A DNA stretch of 64,000 nucleotides from assembly GCA_032834875.1 (NCBI GenBank), contig CP135238.1, forward strand, positions 1,898,001-1,962,000, given 5' to 3'. Positions 19,260 to 28,555 of this stretch are shown in pieces. Origin of the DNA: Sulfuracidifex metallicus DSM 6482 = JCM 9184 (GTDB lineage: Archaea; Thermoproteota; Thermoprotei_A; Sulfolobales; Sulfolobaceae). The position numbers and the translations under genes were made by a program. Position 1 is the first letter of the stretch. Every line of letters starts with the position of its first letter. The notes beneath the pieces were generated by a model. The model was not told where the DNA came from. It did no database searches and saw nothing but the letters and a program-made list of their open reading frames with translations.

Positions 19260-20236
19260 CAGGATCCACCCGAGAAAGTGTTTCCGTCGCTCTGAAGTTG
19301 CGTGTAGCAATCGCTTGGCTTTTCCCCCTTGTTCAATAATAACTTCCCGCACTCTGTTTGTTTATTATAGGAGTCTAGGTATGCTGCACCTTCTAGATCT
19401 GAGGGATGATCTATAATTGGAGGGGCTTTAGTATTCATGGAAACTGCGTATATGTAGTCTGTATTTGAATCCCAGTAAAGTTGAACGTAAGGTAAAGGCC
19501 TCACTGTAGGTCCAGTGAGAACGCCTGCTCCATGCCAAGGATCATAAGTTGAACCGTGACAGTCACAATGAATTACGCTTTTAGCTCCCGCACTTAAAGC
19601 TGCTTGGTAGGCTTCTGAAGGTAAGTAATTGGGAACGTTTCCTCCAGGGGAGAAGTACTTGGGAGGATAGAAATGAATTTCCGGAGGTGCACAACCCAAA
19701 TGTTGACATATTGCACTGTACGCTACTATGGACTTGAAAGGACCTACTCCTCCAGGAAAATCATAAGTGGCGCCGTTCTGTGGTATTAATACCTTAGTTG
19801 GAGGTATGGAAACTGGGTTATTATTCTCGTCTCCCATGTTCAGTAAGAAGGTTATGTCCCCCAACATAGGATATTGGAAAAGCATGATGGTTGGGTCATT
19901 AATTGGCACAGACGACGCCTTTATCGGTGTACCGTTTGAATCTACTATTATTATCCATGGAAAATTTTTCAACTGGACCTCTTGAGGGTTTAGAACTGAA
20001 AGTATGGGCAACGCTGATGCTACCGTTACAACACCAACTCCTATTAGAACTCCTTTGAGGAAGGCTCTCCTTCCTGGACTTAAAGGTTCCACGTTGTTTT
20101 CAGCATAATTATATAAGTAATCTCTTCCTACCTTGACGAACTTCTTTTCGTCGAACTTTTCCTTCCCGTGTCTCATCTTCCATAGAAGTTTCCAAGCAAA
20201 AGCGAGCTCGTCCCTGCTTATAATTACCTTTTTCAA
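19259..20236 (-). CDS. soxL: Rieske iron-sulfur protein SoxL
   Basis: A 325-residue Rieske protein, paralogous to SoxL2. It has RRAFLKGVLIGVGVV as a twin-arginine-like anchor (about residues 55-75), and the ligand boxes CQHLGC and HCDCHGSTYDPWHG. It starts at TTG 20236 behind a CTTTAAAAATC promoter-like box, consistent with a nearly leaderless mRNA. It is divergent from soxABC, the arrangement known from Sulfolobus acidocaldarius, and heads an operon of five further membrane proteins. It passes electrons from quinol towards the oxidase. Confidence 0.92.
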   Translation of the reverse strand: MKKVIISRDELAFAWKLLWKMRHGKEKFDEKKFVKVGRDYLYNYAENNVEPLSPGRRAFLKGVLIGVGVVTVASALPILSVLNPQEVQLKNFPWIIIVDSNGTPIKASSVPINDPTIMLFQYPMLGDITFLLNMGDENNNPVSIPPTKVLIPQNGATYDFPGGVGPFKSIVAYSAICQHLGCAPPEIHFYPPKYFSPGGNVPNYLPSEAYQAALSAGAKSVIHCDCHGSTYDPWHGAGVLTGPTVRPLPYVQLYWDSNTDYIYAVSMNTKAPPIIDHPSDLEGAAYLDSYNKQTECGKLLLNKGEKPSDCYTQLQSDGNTFSGGS

Positions 20237-20513
20237 GGTTACATCATGTTAGATTTTTAAAGTGTGCCTGATAAAAGCTTTTCTAATGCAATTTTCAATA
20301 TTTTTTATCATTAACTAATTCGTTTTAGCAATTTATTTTATAAAAATAATTTATCATGTAGAAAATTTAGAAAGTAAGTCGCTTAAATAGTTTAATATTT
20401 TAATTAAATTTTACACGTTATAAAACGTAACAAAGTTTACATATTGATGAAACTATTGAAAACATCTTAATTTATTTAAAAAAGCATTTTTAAGCTCAAA
20501 TAAAGAGGTAAGC
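20237..20513. promoter_or_regulatory. Divergent soxL / soxABC promoter region
   Basis: 277 very AT-rich bases between the two start codons. A TTTAAAAAT box (about 20252-20262, minus strand) serves soxL. On the plus strand TTTATTTAAAAAAGC at about 20470 serves soxA, about 40 bases before its start. Shared regulation of the two operons is likely from this layout. Confidence 0.6.
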
Positions 20514-21032
20514 TTGAGAGATATGAGTTTCCTAGAGAAGATAAAGGAGCACGCGGAAGTATCGTGGTTCGTAGTGATGTTGGTAATTATTGCAGTTTTC
20601 GTAGGGTGGAACATAGCAGGAGTGACTAGTGGATCCAGCACCAGTTATAGATACGGATTGCCCCTAAAGAGTGGACTTCCTGAAAATGCACAGAAGGCAG
20701 TTGATGAGTACCAATCCAGACCTGATTCGTCTCAGGAGGTCGTAAACGGAGTCTTGGTCGTTAACATGAGCGTAACCTTCAAGGGATTTAGCCCAGATGT
20801 GATAGTTGCGAACTCCAGCGAGCCAGTTGTCGTGATACTCAAGTCGCCTCAAGTTATATCTGGGTTCTTCATGAGGTTTCAAGACGGAGTAGTAAACGTT
20901 AACGTAGTGCCGGGGTACACGAGTTATGTGTATTTTGTGACTCCTTCTCAGCCGGGGAATTACACTTGGAGGGATCCAGAATATTCTGGGTATAACTTCT
21001 CTTACTGGACCGGAACTCTGGAGGTGAAATAA
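20514..21032 (+). CDS. soxA: Quinol oxidase subunit II, SoxA
   Basis: A 172-residue protein with one N-terminal membrane helix (about residues 15-40) and a cupredoxin-like domain. The Cys, His and Met ligands of a CuA centre are absent, as expected for a quinol oxidase rather than a cytochrome c oxidase. Starts at TTG 20514, with AGAGGT 4 bases upstream; an ATG three codons later is the alternative. It is the first gene of soxABC and forms the caldariellaquinol oxidase with SoxB. Confidence 0.9.
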   Translation: MRDMSFLEKIKEHAEVSWFVVMLVIIAVFVGWNIAGVTSGSSTSYRYGLPLKSGLPENAQKAVDEYQSRPDSSQEVVNGVLVVNMSVTFKGFSPDVIVANSSEPVVVILKSPQVISGFFMRFQDGVVNVNVVPGYTSYVYFVTPSQPGNYTWRDPEYSGYNFSYWTGTLEVK

Positions 21033-21033
21033 G

Positions 21034-22668
21034 GTGATGCAGGAATACTTGAACTTCCTAAAAAGTGATGCAATAAAAGATAAATTGAGCGATTTTTTAA
21101 GGAAGATACTAAGCGTAGCCAGACCTAGGGACACTTTAGGTCTTACGTGGCTTTTCATGCTGGGGTCAATTGCATGGCTAATAACGCTGGGAGTTGCTGC
21201 AATGAACATGAGGACGTACTTAGTTTACAACTCAAACTCCCCAACAATAGGACCGATCTATTATACGTTCCTAACAATCCATGGATGGTCTGCTATGCTG
21301 GGTTTGGTTCCAGATGCAGCACTGGCGGTAATACTCTATTCTATGTATAAGTCTGATCTTTCAGTAGTTCACGTTCGCGCTATCACAACCTTATTCTGGA
21401 TAGCAAACATCTCCTTGGCTTTAGCATTGTTTGGTGGACCAGACATGGGATGGTACATGTACCCTCCTCTAGCTATTACCGATAACGCTGCGTTTCAAGC
21501 CTTCAGGCTTTATCATGGAGCTACTATGGGGCTGGCTTATCTGTTTCTTGCACTGAACAGCGCAGCTGGTGCAATGGCTGCCCTCGTGCTTGTAGTAGAT
21601 TCATATCTGACCAAAAAGAAGGACCAGAAAATAAACATATTCGCAGCGTATGGAGTTGCATTCTCCCTTGTCATTGGAGTAACCTTGCCTGCACTAACAG
21701 CATCTGAACTTTGGTATGTACTTGCAATATGGTTTCCTTCAGCGATAAAGGTAAACCCATTGTTATGGGTAATACTGTTCTGGTTCTACGGACATCCAGT
21801 AGTATATTATGTTCCATTTCCACTTTTTGGTGCCCTTTACTATTACATTCCAATTTATGCCGGGAGGCCTCTGTTTAGCGAGAGATGGGCAAGGTTAAAC
21901 ATCTTCCTCCTTGCAATAGGATCGATGCTGATATGGGTACATCACCTACAGACCTTCCCTCTTCCCACAGACCTTAGAGCGTGGATTACAGTTTCTACCT
22001 TAGTGTTAGCATCAGGGTCAGGATTAACTGTGCTAAACTTGGGTCTTACGATATTAACAGGTAAAGGATATAATTACAAGGATCCGCTAGGTATGACCTT
22101 CCTCATTGCCTTAATAGGATTTATAATAGGAGGAGTACAAGCCTTACCACTTCCTGTCAATCTCATAAACGGTGTAGTTCACAACACATATTATGTAGTA
22201 GGACACTTCCACCTGGTCATATGGACGTTAATACTGGTAGGCTTTACGGGAGTCTTTCTGGATCTATTGAAGGCTTCTAGACCCAATCTTGAATATGGCG
22301 TAAAGTCGAGAAAACTCATGTTAATAGGCATACTTCTATGGACGGTGCCTTTCGTGGGAGTAGGATACACCATGAGCATGGCCGGTTATTTGGGTCTACT
22401 GAGGAGAGTTATCGCATATCCACCGATGTTCACAGATTACATGCAGTTAATGTCATTCTTAGCTGAGGTAGGAATTCCAGGCTTAGTCCTCACTATTTCT
22501 ACTGCCATCGCTGAGTACCTAAAGGCAGGTTCATCCGCCTCTAGGGTGAACGCGTTTTCACCTTCTCCGCCTCCACCGTCCTTCATGGCTTTTAAGGAGA
22601 TGAGGGAAACGGTGAAGGAAATTGGGAATAAACCCGTAAATAGAGGTGAAAAAATTGGAGGAAAATGA
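21034..22668 (+). CDS. soxB: Quinol oxidase subunit I, SoxB (heme-copper oxidase)
   Basis: A 544-residue heme-copper oxidase catalytic subunit with about 12 helices. It shows GHPVVYYVP (CuB His and the cross-linked Tyr), VHHLQ (the two further CuB His) and VVGHFHLV (heme a3 and heme a His). The position of the D-channel Glu in A-type enzymes (HPEVY) is Val here, as in other SoxB-like B-type oxidases. It reduces oxygen to water and pumps protons. GGAGGTG precedes the GTG start by 7 bases; the ATG next to it is equally possible. Confidence 0.95.
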   Translation: MMQEYLNFLKSDAIKDKLSDFLRKILSVARPRDTLGLTWLFMLGSIAWLITLGVAAMNMRTYLVYNSNSPTIGPIYYTFLTIHGWSAMLGLVPDAALAVILYSMYKSDLSVVHVRAITTLFWIANISLALALFGGPDMGWYMYPPLAITDNAAFQAFRLYHGATMGLAYLFLALNSAAGAMAALVLVVDSYLTKKKDQKINIFAAYGVAFSLVIGVTLPALTASELWYVLAIWFPSAIKVNPLLWVILFWFYGHPVVYYVPFPLFGALYYYIPIYAGRPLFSERWARLNIFLLAIGSMLIWVHHLQTFPLPTDLRAWITVSTLVLASGSGLTVLNLGLTILTGKGYNYKDPLGMTFLIALIGFIIGGVQALPLPVNLINGVVHNTYYVVGHFHLVIWTLILVGFTGVFLDLLKASRPNLEYGVKSRKLMLIGILLWTVPFVGVGYTMSMAGYLGLLRRVIAYPPMFTDYMQLMSFLAEVGIPGLVLTISTAIAEYLKAGSSASRVNAFSPSPPPPSFMAFKEMRETVKEIGNKPVNRGEKIGGK

Positions 22669-24421
22669 AAGAAGGGAAAACAAGGATAAGGATGAAGGAA
22701 AGATAAAGAGAGAAGAGATAACTGGAGACAGAAAAGTATCTCAAGAGACCAATAACCCTGAGACGAAAAGACACAGTCTGTTCGACGAGATTCTAGATAG
22801 GGTGGGAATAAACGAGGCGCCCCTATTCAGGACACCTGATTATATGTATAACGCGTCTTACTGGCTTGGAGCGATGGTAGCGGCGAGCTTTTTCTTTACC
22901 GTAATCACTGGGTTGATACTTCTGCTCCTTTACGAGCCAGCCAACGCTTATGGACAAACTCAAGTAATCATTAACTCAATACCTTACGGTTCGGTGCTTC
23001 TCTTCAGCCACCTATATGGCTCTTACATAATGATAGTGCTCGTTTACGTTCACATGTTTAGGAACTATTTCAAAGGTGCCTATAAGAAACCAAGGGAATT
23101 ACAGTGGGTCACAGGAGTACTTTTGCTGGCATTAACATTAGGAGCATCCTTCTTCGGTTACAGTCTAGTGGGAGATGTATTAGGAATAGACGCTGTAGAC
23201 ATAGGTTCGTCCCTTCTAATAGGTACTGGCTTCCCAGGAGCAACTACCATAGTAGGCTGGCTATTCGGTCCAGGAATAGACGCTGTCCAATCGTCAAATC
23301 CTATAGTAAGGAGCGAATTCTTCGATAGGATCTTAGGATGGCACATAATACTCGTGGCCCTCATAGGGTTGCTGTTTGCAGTCCACTTAATGTTATCTGA
23401 AAGGTACGGCATGACGCCATCAGTTAGGGAAAAACCCAAGGTTCCAGCCTATTACACCAAGGAAGAGCAACAGAAGTTTAACCCATGGTGGCCTAGGAAC
23501 TTCGTTTACATGTTATCTATCCTTTTAATGACTTGGGGAGTCATACTTATAGTGCCGAACGTCTTAGTCAACATAAATGACGGTACATTCTTCGGTATTC
23601 AAGTATCTTTACCTCTGGTAATAAACCCGTTCCCTGCTCCTCAAGCTTTCACCGCTGCAGCGACCAATACTGCACCTTATCCACCGTGGTTCTTCTTGTT
23701 CCTTTACAAATTCGTGGACTTCCTATTACCAAACGGACTTCCTTTACTGCCTTCAATGGTAATATCCGTCCTAACAGTTGGACTTGTAGTTATCATGCTC
23801 ATACCATTCTTTGAGAACAGCCAGCTCATGTTCATAAGTAGCCGCAAGTTCTGGACTTGGGTAATGTCTATGTTTATCTACTCGCTAATTGCTCTTTCCA
23901 TATGGGGCTACCTCCAGCCAGGAGTTCCAGCTACGTTCGCTCAACAAATGGAGATTCTTGGCATACCTGCCATTATCATTGCAGGTCTAATATATGCGAC
24001 AGGAAGAGGAAAGAAGGCAACGTTAGAGAGCCCCAGTGTAAAGGCACCAGTTGTAGGTCCGGCTTCATTTCTAGGTGCATCAGTTAGCATACTGATGCTA
24101 GCTGGAGCTTTTGGCGACTTCTTAGTTAAACCTTCCATAGCAGGATTAGCGTTAATCCCCCTGGCTTCAGTTTTCGTGTACCACTTCATGAACAAGGTAA
24201 TCAAGGCTTTCGGATCTCCTTCTTACGAAAGGGTATATAGAGAGATTAGTTTCTATGCAATTCCAGTCATTTTCATTATCACGGTTTTACTGATGTTCCT
24301 GATGTTCTCCTTGCCAAGCGTTGGAATACAGGCTACTTTGTCTGGAATCGACTTGGGAGTCATAATGTTCCTTTGGGGTTACGCCATAAACTTGTATCAT
24401 CGGGTTGTGTATTCAAGATGA
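22646..24421 (+). CDS. soxC: Cytochrome b of the quinol oxidase supercomplex, SoxC
   Basis: A 591-residue cytochrome b homolog with heme-binding His pairs in SHLYGSYIMIVLVYVHMFR and GWHIILVALIGLLFAVHLM, then PWWPRNF and YPPWFF. It differs from SoxN by a 40-residue charged N-terminal extension. It overlaps the soxB 3' end by 23 bases with a GTG start; a TTG three codons later, with GAGGTGA 5 bases before it, would fit the local start style better. It binds the SoxAB oxidase and funnels electrons from quinol. Confidence 0.93.
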   Translation: MKKLEENERRENKDKDEGKIKREEITGDRKVSQETNNPETKRHSLFDEILDRVGINEAPLFRTPDYMYNASYWLGAMVAASFFFTVITGLILLLLYEPANAYGQTQVIINSIPYGSVLLFSHLYGSYIMIVLVYVHMFRNYFKGAYKKPRELQWVTGVLLLALTLGASFFGYSLVGDVLGIDAVDIGSSLLIGTGFPGATTIVGWLFGPGIDAVQSSNPIVRSEFFDRILGWHIILVALIGLLFAVHLMLSERYGMTPSVREKPKVPAYYTKEEQQKFNPWWPRNFVYMLSILLMTWGVILIVPNVLVNINDGTFFGIQVSLPLVINPFPAPQAFTAAATNTAPYPPWFFLFLYKFVDFLLPNGLPLLPSMVISVLTVGLVVIMLIPFFENSQLMFISSRKFWTWVMSMFIYSLIALSIWGYLQPGVPATFAQQMEILGIPAIIIAGLIYATGRGKKATLESPSVKAPVVGPASFLGASVSILMLAGAFGDFLVKPSIAGLALIPLASVFVYHFMNKVIKAFGSPSYERVYREISFYAIPVIFIITVLLMFLMFSLPSVGIQATLSGIDLGVIMFLWGYAINLYHRVVYSR

Positions 24422-24503
24422 TTATATATCTCAACTAGAATTAAAAGCAAAGTTATTTTTATTTAAATGTATATATAAGATTTTATTTGTTTATTCTTTT
24501 TAA

Positions 24504-25127
24504 ATGTTAATAGAAACATTTTTAAGAACTAAAGAAGAAGTAATGATAATGAGAGAGATATTTGCAGAGGATCGTAAAGAAGACCACAAGGTATGGAAGT
24601 TAACTTACCCCTTAGCCATAACTATCATCTTGTCCATGGTCAATCCACTGACTGAAGCGTTGGAGACCCAACAAGAATGGCTATTTATGACGAGCCATTA
24701 CTTGCTAGCCATATCAGGTTTCTTGTTGACATATAAGCTAATCAAAGGGAAAGAGCTTTTGATAATACCAGCTGCCGCAATAGCAATTGTTTGGCACTTA
24801 CCATATTTCTATGCTATGGCAGGCAGTATGACCTTATTTAGGATAATGTGCGACGTAAGTATGGTAGCAGTGGGAATGCTTATAGGTATTTCCACGTCTT
24901 CCATGTCAACTCTTAAATGGTTGGTACTTTTCGTTTTATGGATGATTGTGGACACTATTTTCTCAATCTTTTTACTCTTGCAATTCCCTGCCTATTCCAA
25001 CTCAGTCTACTCTTTTTCGCCATTTAATTTGAACCAGGAAGTGTCTACTGCTGTGGCGATGTGGATAGTCATGTCGGTCATAATAGCCTTTGTATTAGGA
25101 AATTTCCTTAGAAAATTATTATTTTAA
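24504..25127 (+). CDS. DUF1404-type six-helix membrane protein
   Basis: A 207-residue protein with about six membrane helices. It resembles the Sulfolobales family known as DUF1404, often found near terminal oxidase genes; paired His residues occur in helix ends (MTSHYLLAISGF and IVWHLPYFYAM), which could bind heme or copper. In-frame ATGs at codons 15 and 17 are alternative starts. It lies 82 bases after soxC with its own TTTTTAAATG promoter-like box. A role in oxidase biogenesis is inferred. Confidence 0.6.
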   Translation: MLIETFLRTKEEVMIMREIFAEDRKEDHKVWKLTYPLAITIILSMVNPLTEALETQQEWLFMTSHYLLAISGFLLTYKLIKGKELLIIPAAAIAIVWHLPYFYAMAGSMTLFRIMCDVSMVAVGMLIGISTSSMSTLKWLVLFVLWMIVDTIFSIFLLLQFPAYSNSVYSFSPFNLNQEVSTAVAMWIVMSVIIAFVLGNFLRKLLF

Positions 25128-25479
25128 TAAATAAATTTAAGTTTTTAAGTGAATACCTAGAAAATAATACATGAGTAAATATTTTTCTTTTATATACTTA
25201 GACTTAGGTAAATTGAGCATTTGAAATTTTATGGTGCGAGAAGACTGGACGTGAAGCTCCTCCTAATAGGCATCCCAATTATTCCACAATCTAGCCATCA
25301 TCAATTAACGTAAGCTACTGATATTTGAGAGCCTTTTTCATTTTCTATATTATCTATTTATTGGATACTATTAAGAAGTTGACTATATATAATACCCATA
25401 ATGATTTAAATAATCAAATGAGTGTATAGACGCGAACTAAACTGCCCCGCCCTTAAATACGGGGTCTTAGGTGAGAAAG
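25128..25479. other. Intergenic region before the ClC gene
   Basis: About 350 AT-rich bases. The only structured element is the GC-rich hairpin at 25432-25467, described separately. No open frame with coding character is visible. Confidence 0.4.
25432..25467. repeat. Solo GCGAACT-type transposon-end hairpin
   Basis: GCGAACTAAACTGCCCCGCCC-TTAAATA-CGGGGTC resembles the right end of the truncated tnpB element at 34376 (GTGAACTGCCCCTCCTTACGGACGGGGC), in the same orientation. It lies 12 bases before the ClC start region, inside its leader. It forms a strong stem (CCCCG with CGGGG). Similar solo copies are at 37034 and 52495. Confidence 0.45.
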
Positions 25480-27258
25480 ATGAAGATAGGGTTAAAGGAG
25501 CTACCATATTACGAGAAATGGATAATTGCGGGATTCCTTATAGGAGTAATCTCTGGCATAACAATAACGCTTTTCTACTTTACAACTGAGTTATTCTCTA
25601 TATTGATTTTGAGGACAATCTCCGGGATTGAGCCTCCTAAAGCGTTCGGTGACGTAGCTTCCTTGAGTTTACCCTTGCCTAGAGGATATATATATCTACT
25701 TCCATTGTCGGTTGGATTGGGAGGTCTAATGGTAGGAATAATTTTATACTTTATTCCTGAAATAAAAGGAAGCGGAACCGACTACTCCATTTCAGCATAT
25801 CATAATTCAAAGGAGATTAAATGGTACATAGCGCCAATTAAGCTCGTTGCATCATCTTTAACCCTAGGCTCTGGAGGCAGTGCTGGAGACGAAGGACCGT
25901 CGGCGGTGATCAGTGCGTCCATAGGAAATTCTTTAACGAGAAGATTGGGATTACCATTAGAGGATAGCAGGAGAGCAATCGCAATAGGTATAGGAACGGG
26001 AATTGGGATAGTCTTCAAGAGCCCAATAGCAGGCGCATTACTATCTGCAGAGATACTTTATAGAAGAGACTTAGAACCTGACGTCATATTTCCATCATTG
26101 ATCTCAGCCTCTACTGGCTACGTAATCTACGGCTATTTCACGGGATACGAACCACTCCTAGGATTTTATAATTTACCATTTGACCCATTGAGACTTCCCA
26201 TTTACGCCATAATGGGAGTTATAAGCGGAATCCTCTCTATCTTTTACGTTAAATCCTTTAGATGGGTGAAAGAAACTTTTTCCAAGGTACCTCTATGGAT
26301 ATCCCCTACAATAGGAGGAATAATCATGGGAGGAATCGGAATTCTATTTCCAGAAGTTATAGGAAAAGGATATGGATGGATAGACTTAGCCGAGTTTCAA
26401 GATCTAACCAAGTTCTCCTCTTCATCTCCGCTTCCTTTCATACTTATCTTACTTTTTCTACCTTTCGCTAAGATAATTGCCACAGACCTAACAGTAGGAT
26501 CGGGAGGAAGCGGAGGTATATTCGCCCCTGGTCTTGTTATAGGTGCGTTTGCAGGTTTGGACTTGGGCTTGATATTTAACAAGATAACGCCAACTGTAGT
26601 CCCCTATGTAGCTCCAGTAGTGGTAATAGGAATGGTGTCTTTCCTTGCTGGATCAGTAAAGGTACCTCTTTCTGCAATAATACTGGTAACTGAGATTACG
26701 GACAGTATACAACTACTCCCTGGTACGATGATAGCTGTAGCTATTTCGTATATAGTATCAGGAAGATATTCTCTTATTGAAGGTCTGCCAGAATCTAGGA
26801 AAGAGTCACCCGTGCATTCAGCTGAATTCGAAGTTCCGCTCCTGGAAAAGATAAGAGTAAGAGAATGTCACCTTGATGAGACTAGTGTAAGAGAAGACGA
26901 CCAAATAGAAAGGGTATTAAGAATAACAAAGGAGAAAGGACTTAGATCCGTCCCGGTAACTGATGACAACAATAACTTCGTAGGTGTAATTTACACCAGA
27001 AATCTAAAGCGTGGAAGGAAAGTTAGAGACTTCGTAATTAAGGGAGTCCCCGTAATATCTCCCGATTCTTCCTTAGAACATGCTTGGGAGGTAATGGTTG
27101 CATCTAGATCTACATCGGTACCAGTGGTAGATGGAGGAAAACTGATGGGAACGCTTACTTTCACTTCTATGCTTGATAGATACAAGGAAAGGGAGGAAGA
27201 AGTGTTCAAAGGTCCTGACAAGAGTGACAAGGAAGAAAATAGCAAACATGAAAGTTAA
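25480..27258 (+). CDS. ClC-family chloride channel/exchanger with CBS pair
   Basis: A 592-residue protein. About ten to twelve helices carry GSGGSAGDEGPSAVIS (the GSGIP/G-x-EGP anion filter in variant form) and GSGGSGGIFAPGLVIG. Residues from about 465 to 575 are two CBS domains, which bind adenine nucleotides and regulate gating. The tail is highly charged. The Glu of G-x-EGP is kept, so proton-coupled exchange is possible. Useful in acid tolerance. ATG 25480 is preferred because GGTGAG precedes it; GTG 25471 is the alternative. Confidence 0.92.
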   Translation: MKIGLKELPYYEKWIIAGFLIGVISGITITLFYFTTELFSILILRTISGIEPPKAFGDVASLSLPLPRGYIYLLPLSVGLGGLMVGIILYFIPEIKGSGTDYSISAYHNSKEIKWYIAPIKLVASSLTLGSGGSAGDEGPSAVISASIGNSLTRRLGLPLEDSRRAIAIGIGTGIGIVFKSPIAGALLSAEILYRRDLEPDVIFPSLISASTGYVIYGYFTGYEPLLGFYNLPFDPLRLPIYAIMGVISGILSIFYVKSFRWVKETFSKVPLWISPTIGGIIMGGIGILFPEVIGKGYGWIDLAEFQDLTKFSSSSPLPFILILLFLPFAKIIATDLTVGSGGSGGIFAPGLVIGAFAGLDLGLIFNKITPTVVPYVAPVVVIGMVSFLAGSVKVPLSAIILVTEITDSIQLLPGTMIAVAISYIVSGRYSLIEGLPESRKESPVHSAEFEVPLLEKIRVRECHLDETSVREDDQIERVLRITKEKGLRSVPVTDDNNNFVGVIYTRNLKRGRKVRDFVIKGVPVISPDSSLEHAWEVMVASRSTSVPVVDGGKLMGTLTFTSMLDRYKEREEEVFKGPDKSDKEENSKHES

Positions 27259-27351
27259 ACAAGAGTAAATAATAATGAAACACATAAATTATTGTCTCTT
27301 TTTTATTTCCTCTTTACTGGTCTAGCTTCCGTGTTCCCACGGCTACAGCAC

Positions 27352-28491
27352 TCAACGGGTAGTAATTTGATCCTTTTGCTCTCTACTTCTAACTACCTTC
27401 ACTGAGACTAAAAGAAGAACTAAGCCTAGAACGCTAGTTGACGTAACGTAAATGAATGAGTCTATATGTGAAACAAGGAACAAGTAGCTGAAAACCACTC
27501 CGCCTAGAACTCCAGCAACTGCCTTGCCAGTATACAGAATTGCATTATTTGAAGTGGAGTACTTAGATCCGAAAAGGTCGCCAACCAAAGAGAAGTATAA
27601 CGTAATAGTGGAACCTCCGAAGAACCCTATGATCACTGCAGATATTGGTAACACACCGTAAAATAGGAACAGGGAGCCAAAGAACATCATTAAGTCTGTC
27701 ATAGCTACGGATCTCACTCTGCCTATCTTGTCTGATAAATGACCTATGATTGGTCTACTTACTCCGCTCATGAAGGGAAAGACGCTTATTAACAAAGCCA
27801 GATACTGAGGAGAGAAATCCTTTGCTAGGTAAGCTAAAGATGATGACATCACAGTTAGGGGGACAGCGGCCATAACGAAGGACAAGTACAAAGCCCACCA
27901 ACCCCACGTCTTTAACAAGTCTGCAGGGGTCTTTCCAAGGTTCTGTTTCTTCGGATACTCAGCGAACCACATTAGCAAAGGGATAGCAAAAATCTCAGCG
28001 ATACCTATGATTAAAGTAGGCTCCCTGAAGGAAGTGAAGCCTTCTATAAGAGGGTTTATAGCGGAGGCACCAACGCCAAAACCCAGTGACACTAAACCAG
28101 TAGCGAAACCTCTCCTGTCAGGGTACCATTTTACAGCTAAGTTAGATGCTATACCATATAGAATTCCTTCTCCTATGCTACCTAAAGACCACCAAGCATA
28201 GAACTGGTATATTGAATTTGAAAAGGAAGTTCCTAAAAACCCGGCAGCGGCTAAGATTGCTGAGATCACACCCACCTTTCTAGGTCCGTCCCTATCTGCA
28301 AAGTGACCTCCTACAGTTTGGAACCCGGTAGAGAAAATGGTAAACAGCGTGAAAGCTACTTCCACCTCTACTAAGGAAACGTCAAAGCCAACCCTGAAGA
28401 GAGGTTCGAGTGCGTTCCATGAATACTGATATAGCGAGTTAAATAGCATAGTTATTAGTCCTATAACTATAAACCTCTGTCTCCTTTCCAT
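27352..28491 (-). CDS. MFS transporter (oxalate/formate antiporter-like)
   Basis: A 379-residue protein with 12 membrane helices in two halves. The inter-helix loop motif GGHFADRDGPRKVG (helix 2-3) and GHLSDKIGRVRS (helix 8-9) are major-facilitator signatures. The overall pattern resembles OFA-type carboxylate carriers. Substrate is not visible. It converges with the ClC gene; the 93 bases between hold a small hairpin (CCGTG-TTCC-CACGG at 27329-27342). Confidence 0.85.
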   Translation of the reverse strand: MERRQRFIVIGLITMLFNSLYQYSWNALEPLFRVGFDVSLVEVEVAFTLFTIFSTGFQTVGGHFADRDGPRKVGVISAILAAAGFLGTSFSNSIYQFYAWWSLGSIGEGILYGIASNLAVKWYPDRRGFATGLVSLGFGVGASAINPLIEGFTSFREPTLIIGIAEIFAIPLLMWFAEYPKKQNLGKTPADLLKTWGWWALYLSFVMAAVPLTVMSSSLAYLAKDFSPQYLALLISVFPFMSGVSRPIIGHLSDKIGRVRSVAMTDLMMFFGSLFLFYGVLPISAVIIGFFGGSTITLYFSLVGDLFGSKYSTSNNAILYTGKAVAGVLGGVVFSYLFLVSHIDSFIYVTSTSVLGLVLLLVSVKVVRSREQKDQITTR

Positions 28492-28555
28492 TCAAAGTCC
28501 CTAGGAGAAGGAAAATATAAGCTTTTCTAAAGCTAAACAATTAAAAACTGTGTAA

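Noticed and set aside
27329-27342. CCGTG-TTCC-CACGG hairpin between the convergent ClC and MFS genes as an intrinsic terminator
   Set aside because: Stem is short and not followed by a T run; archaeal termination depends on T tracts, so the evidence is too weak.
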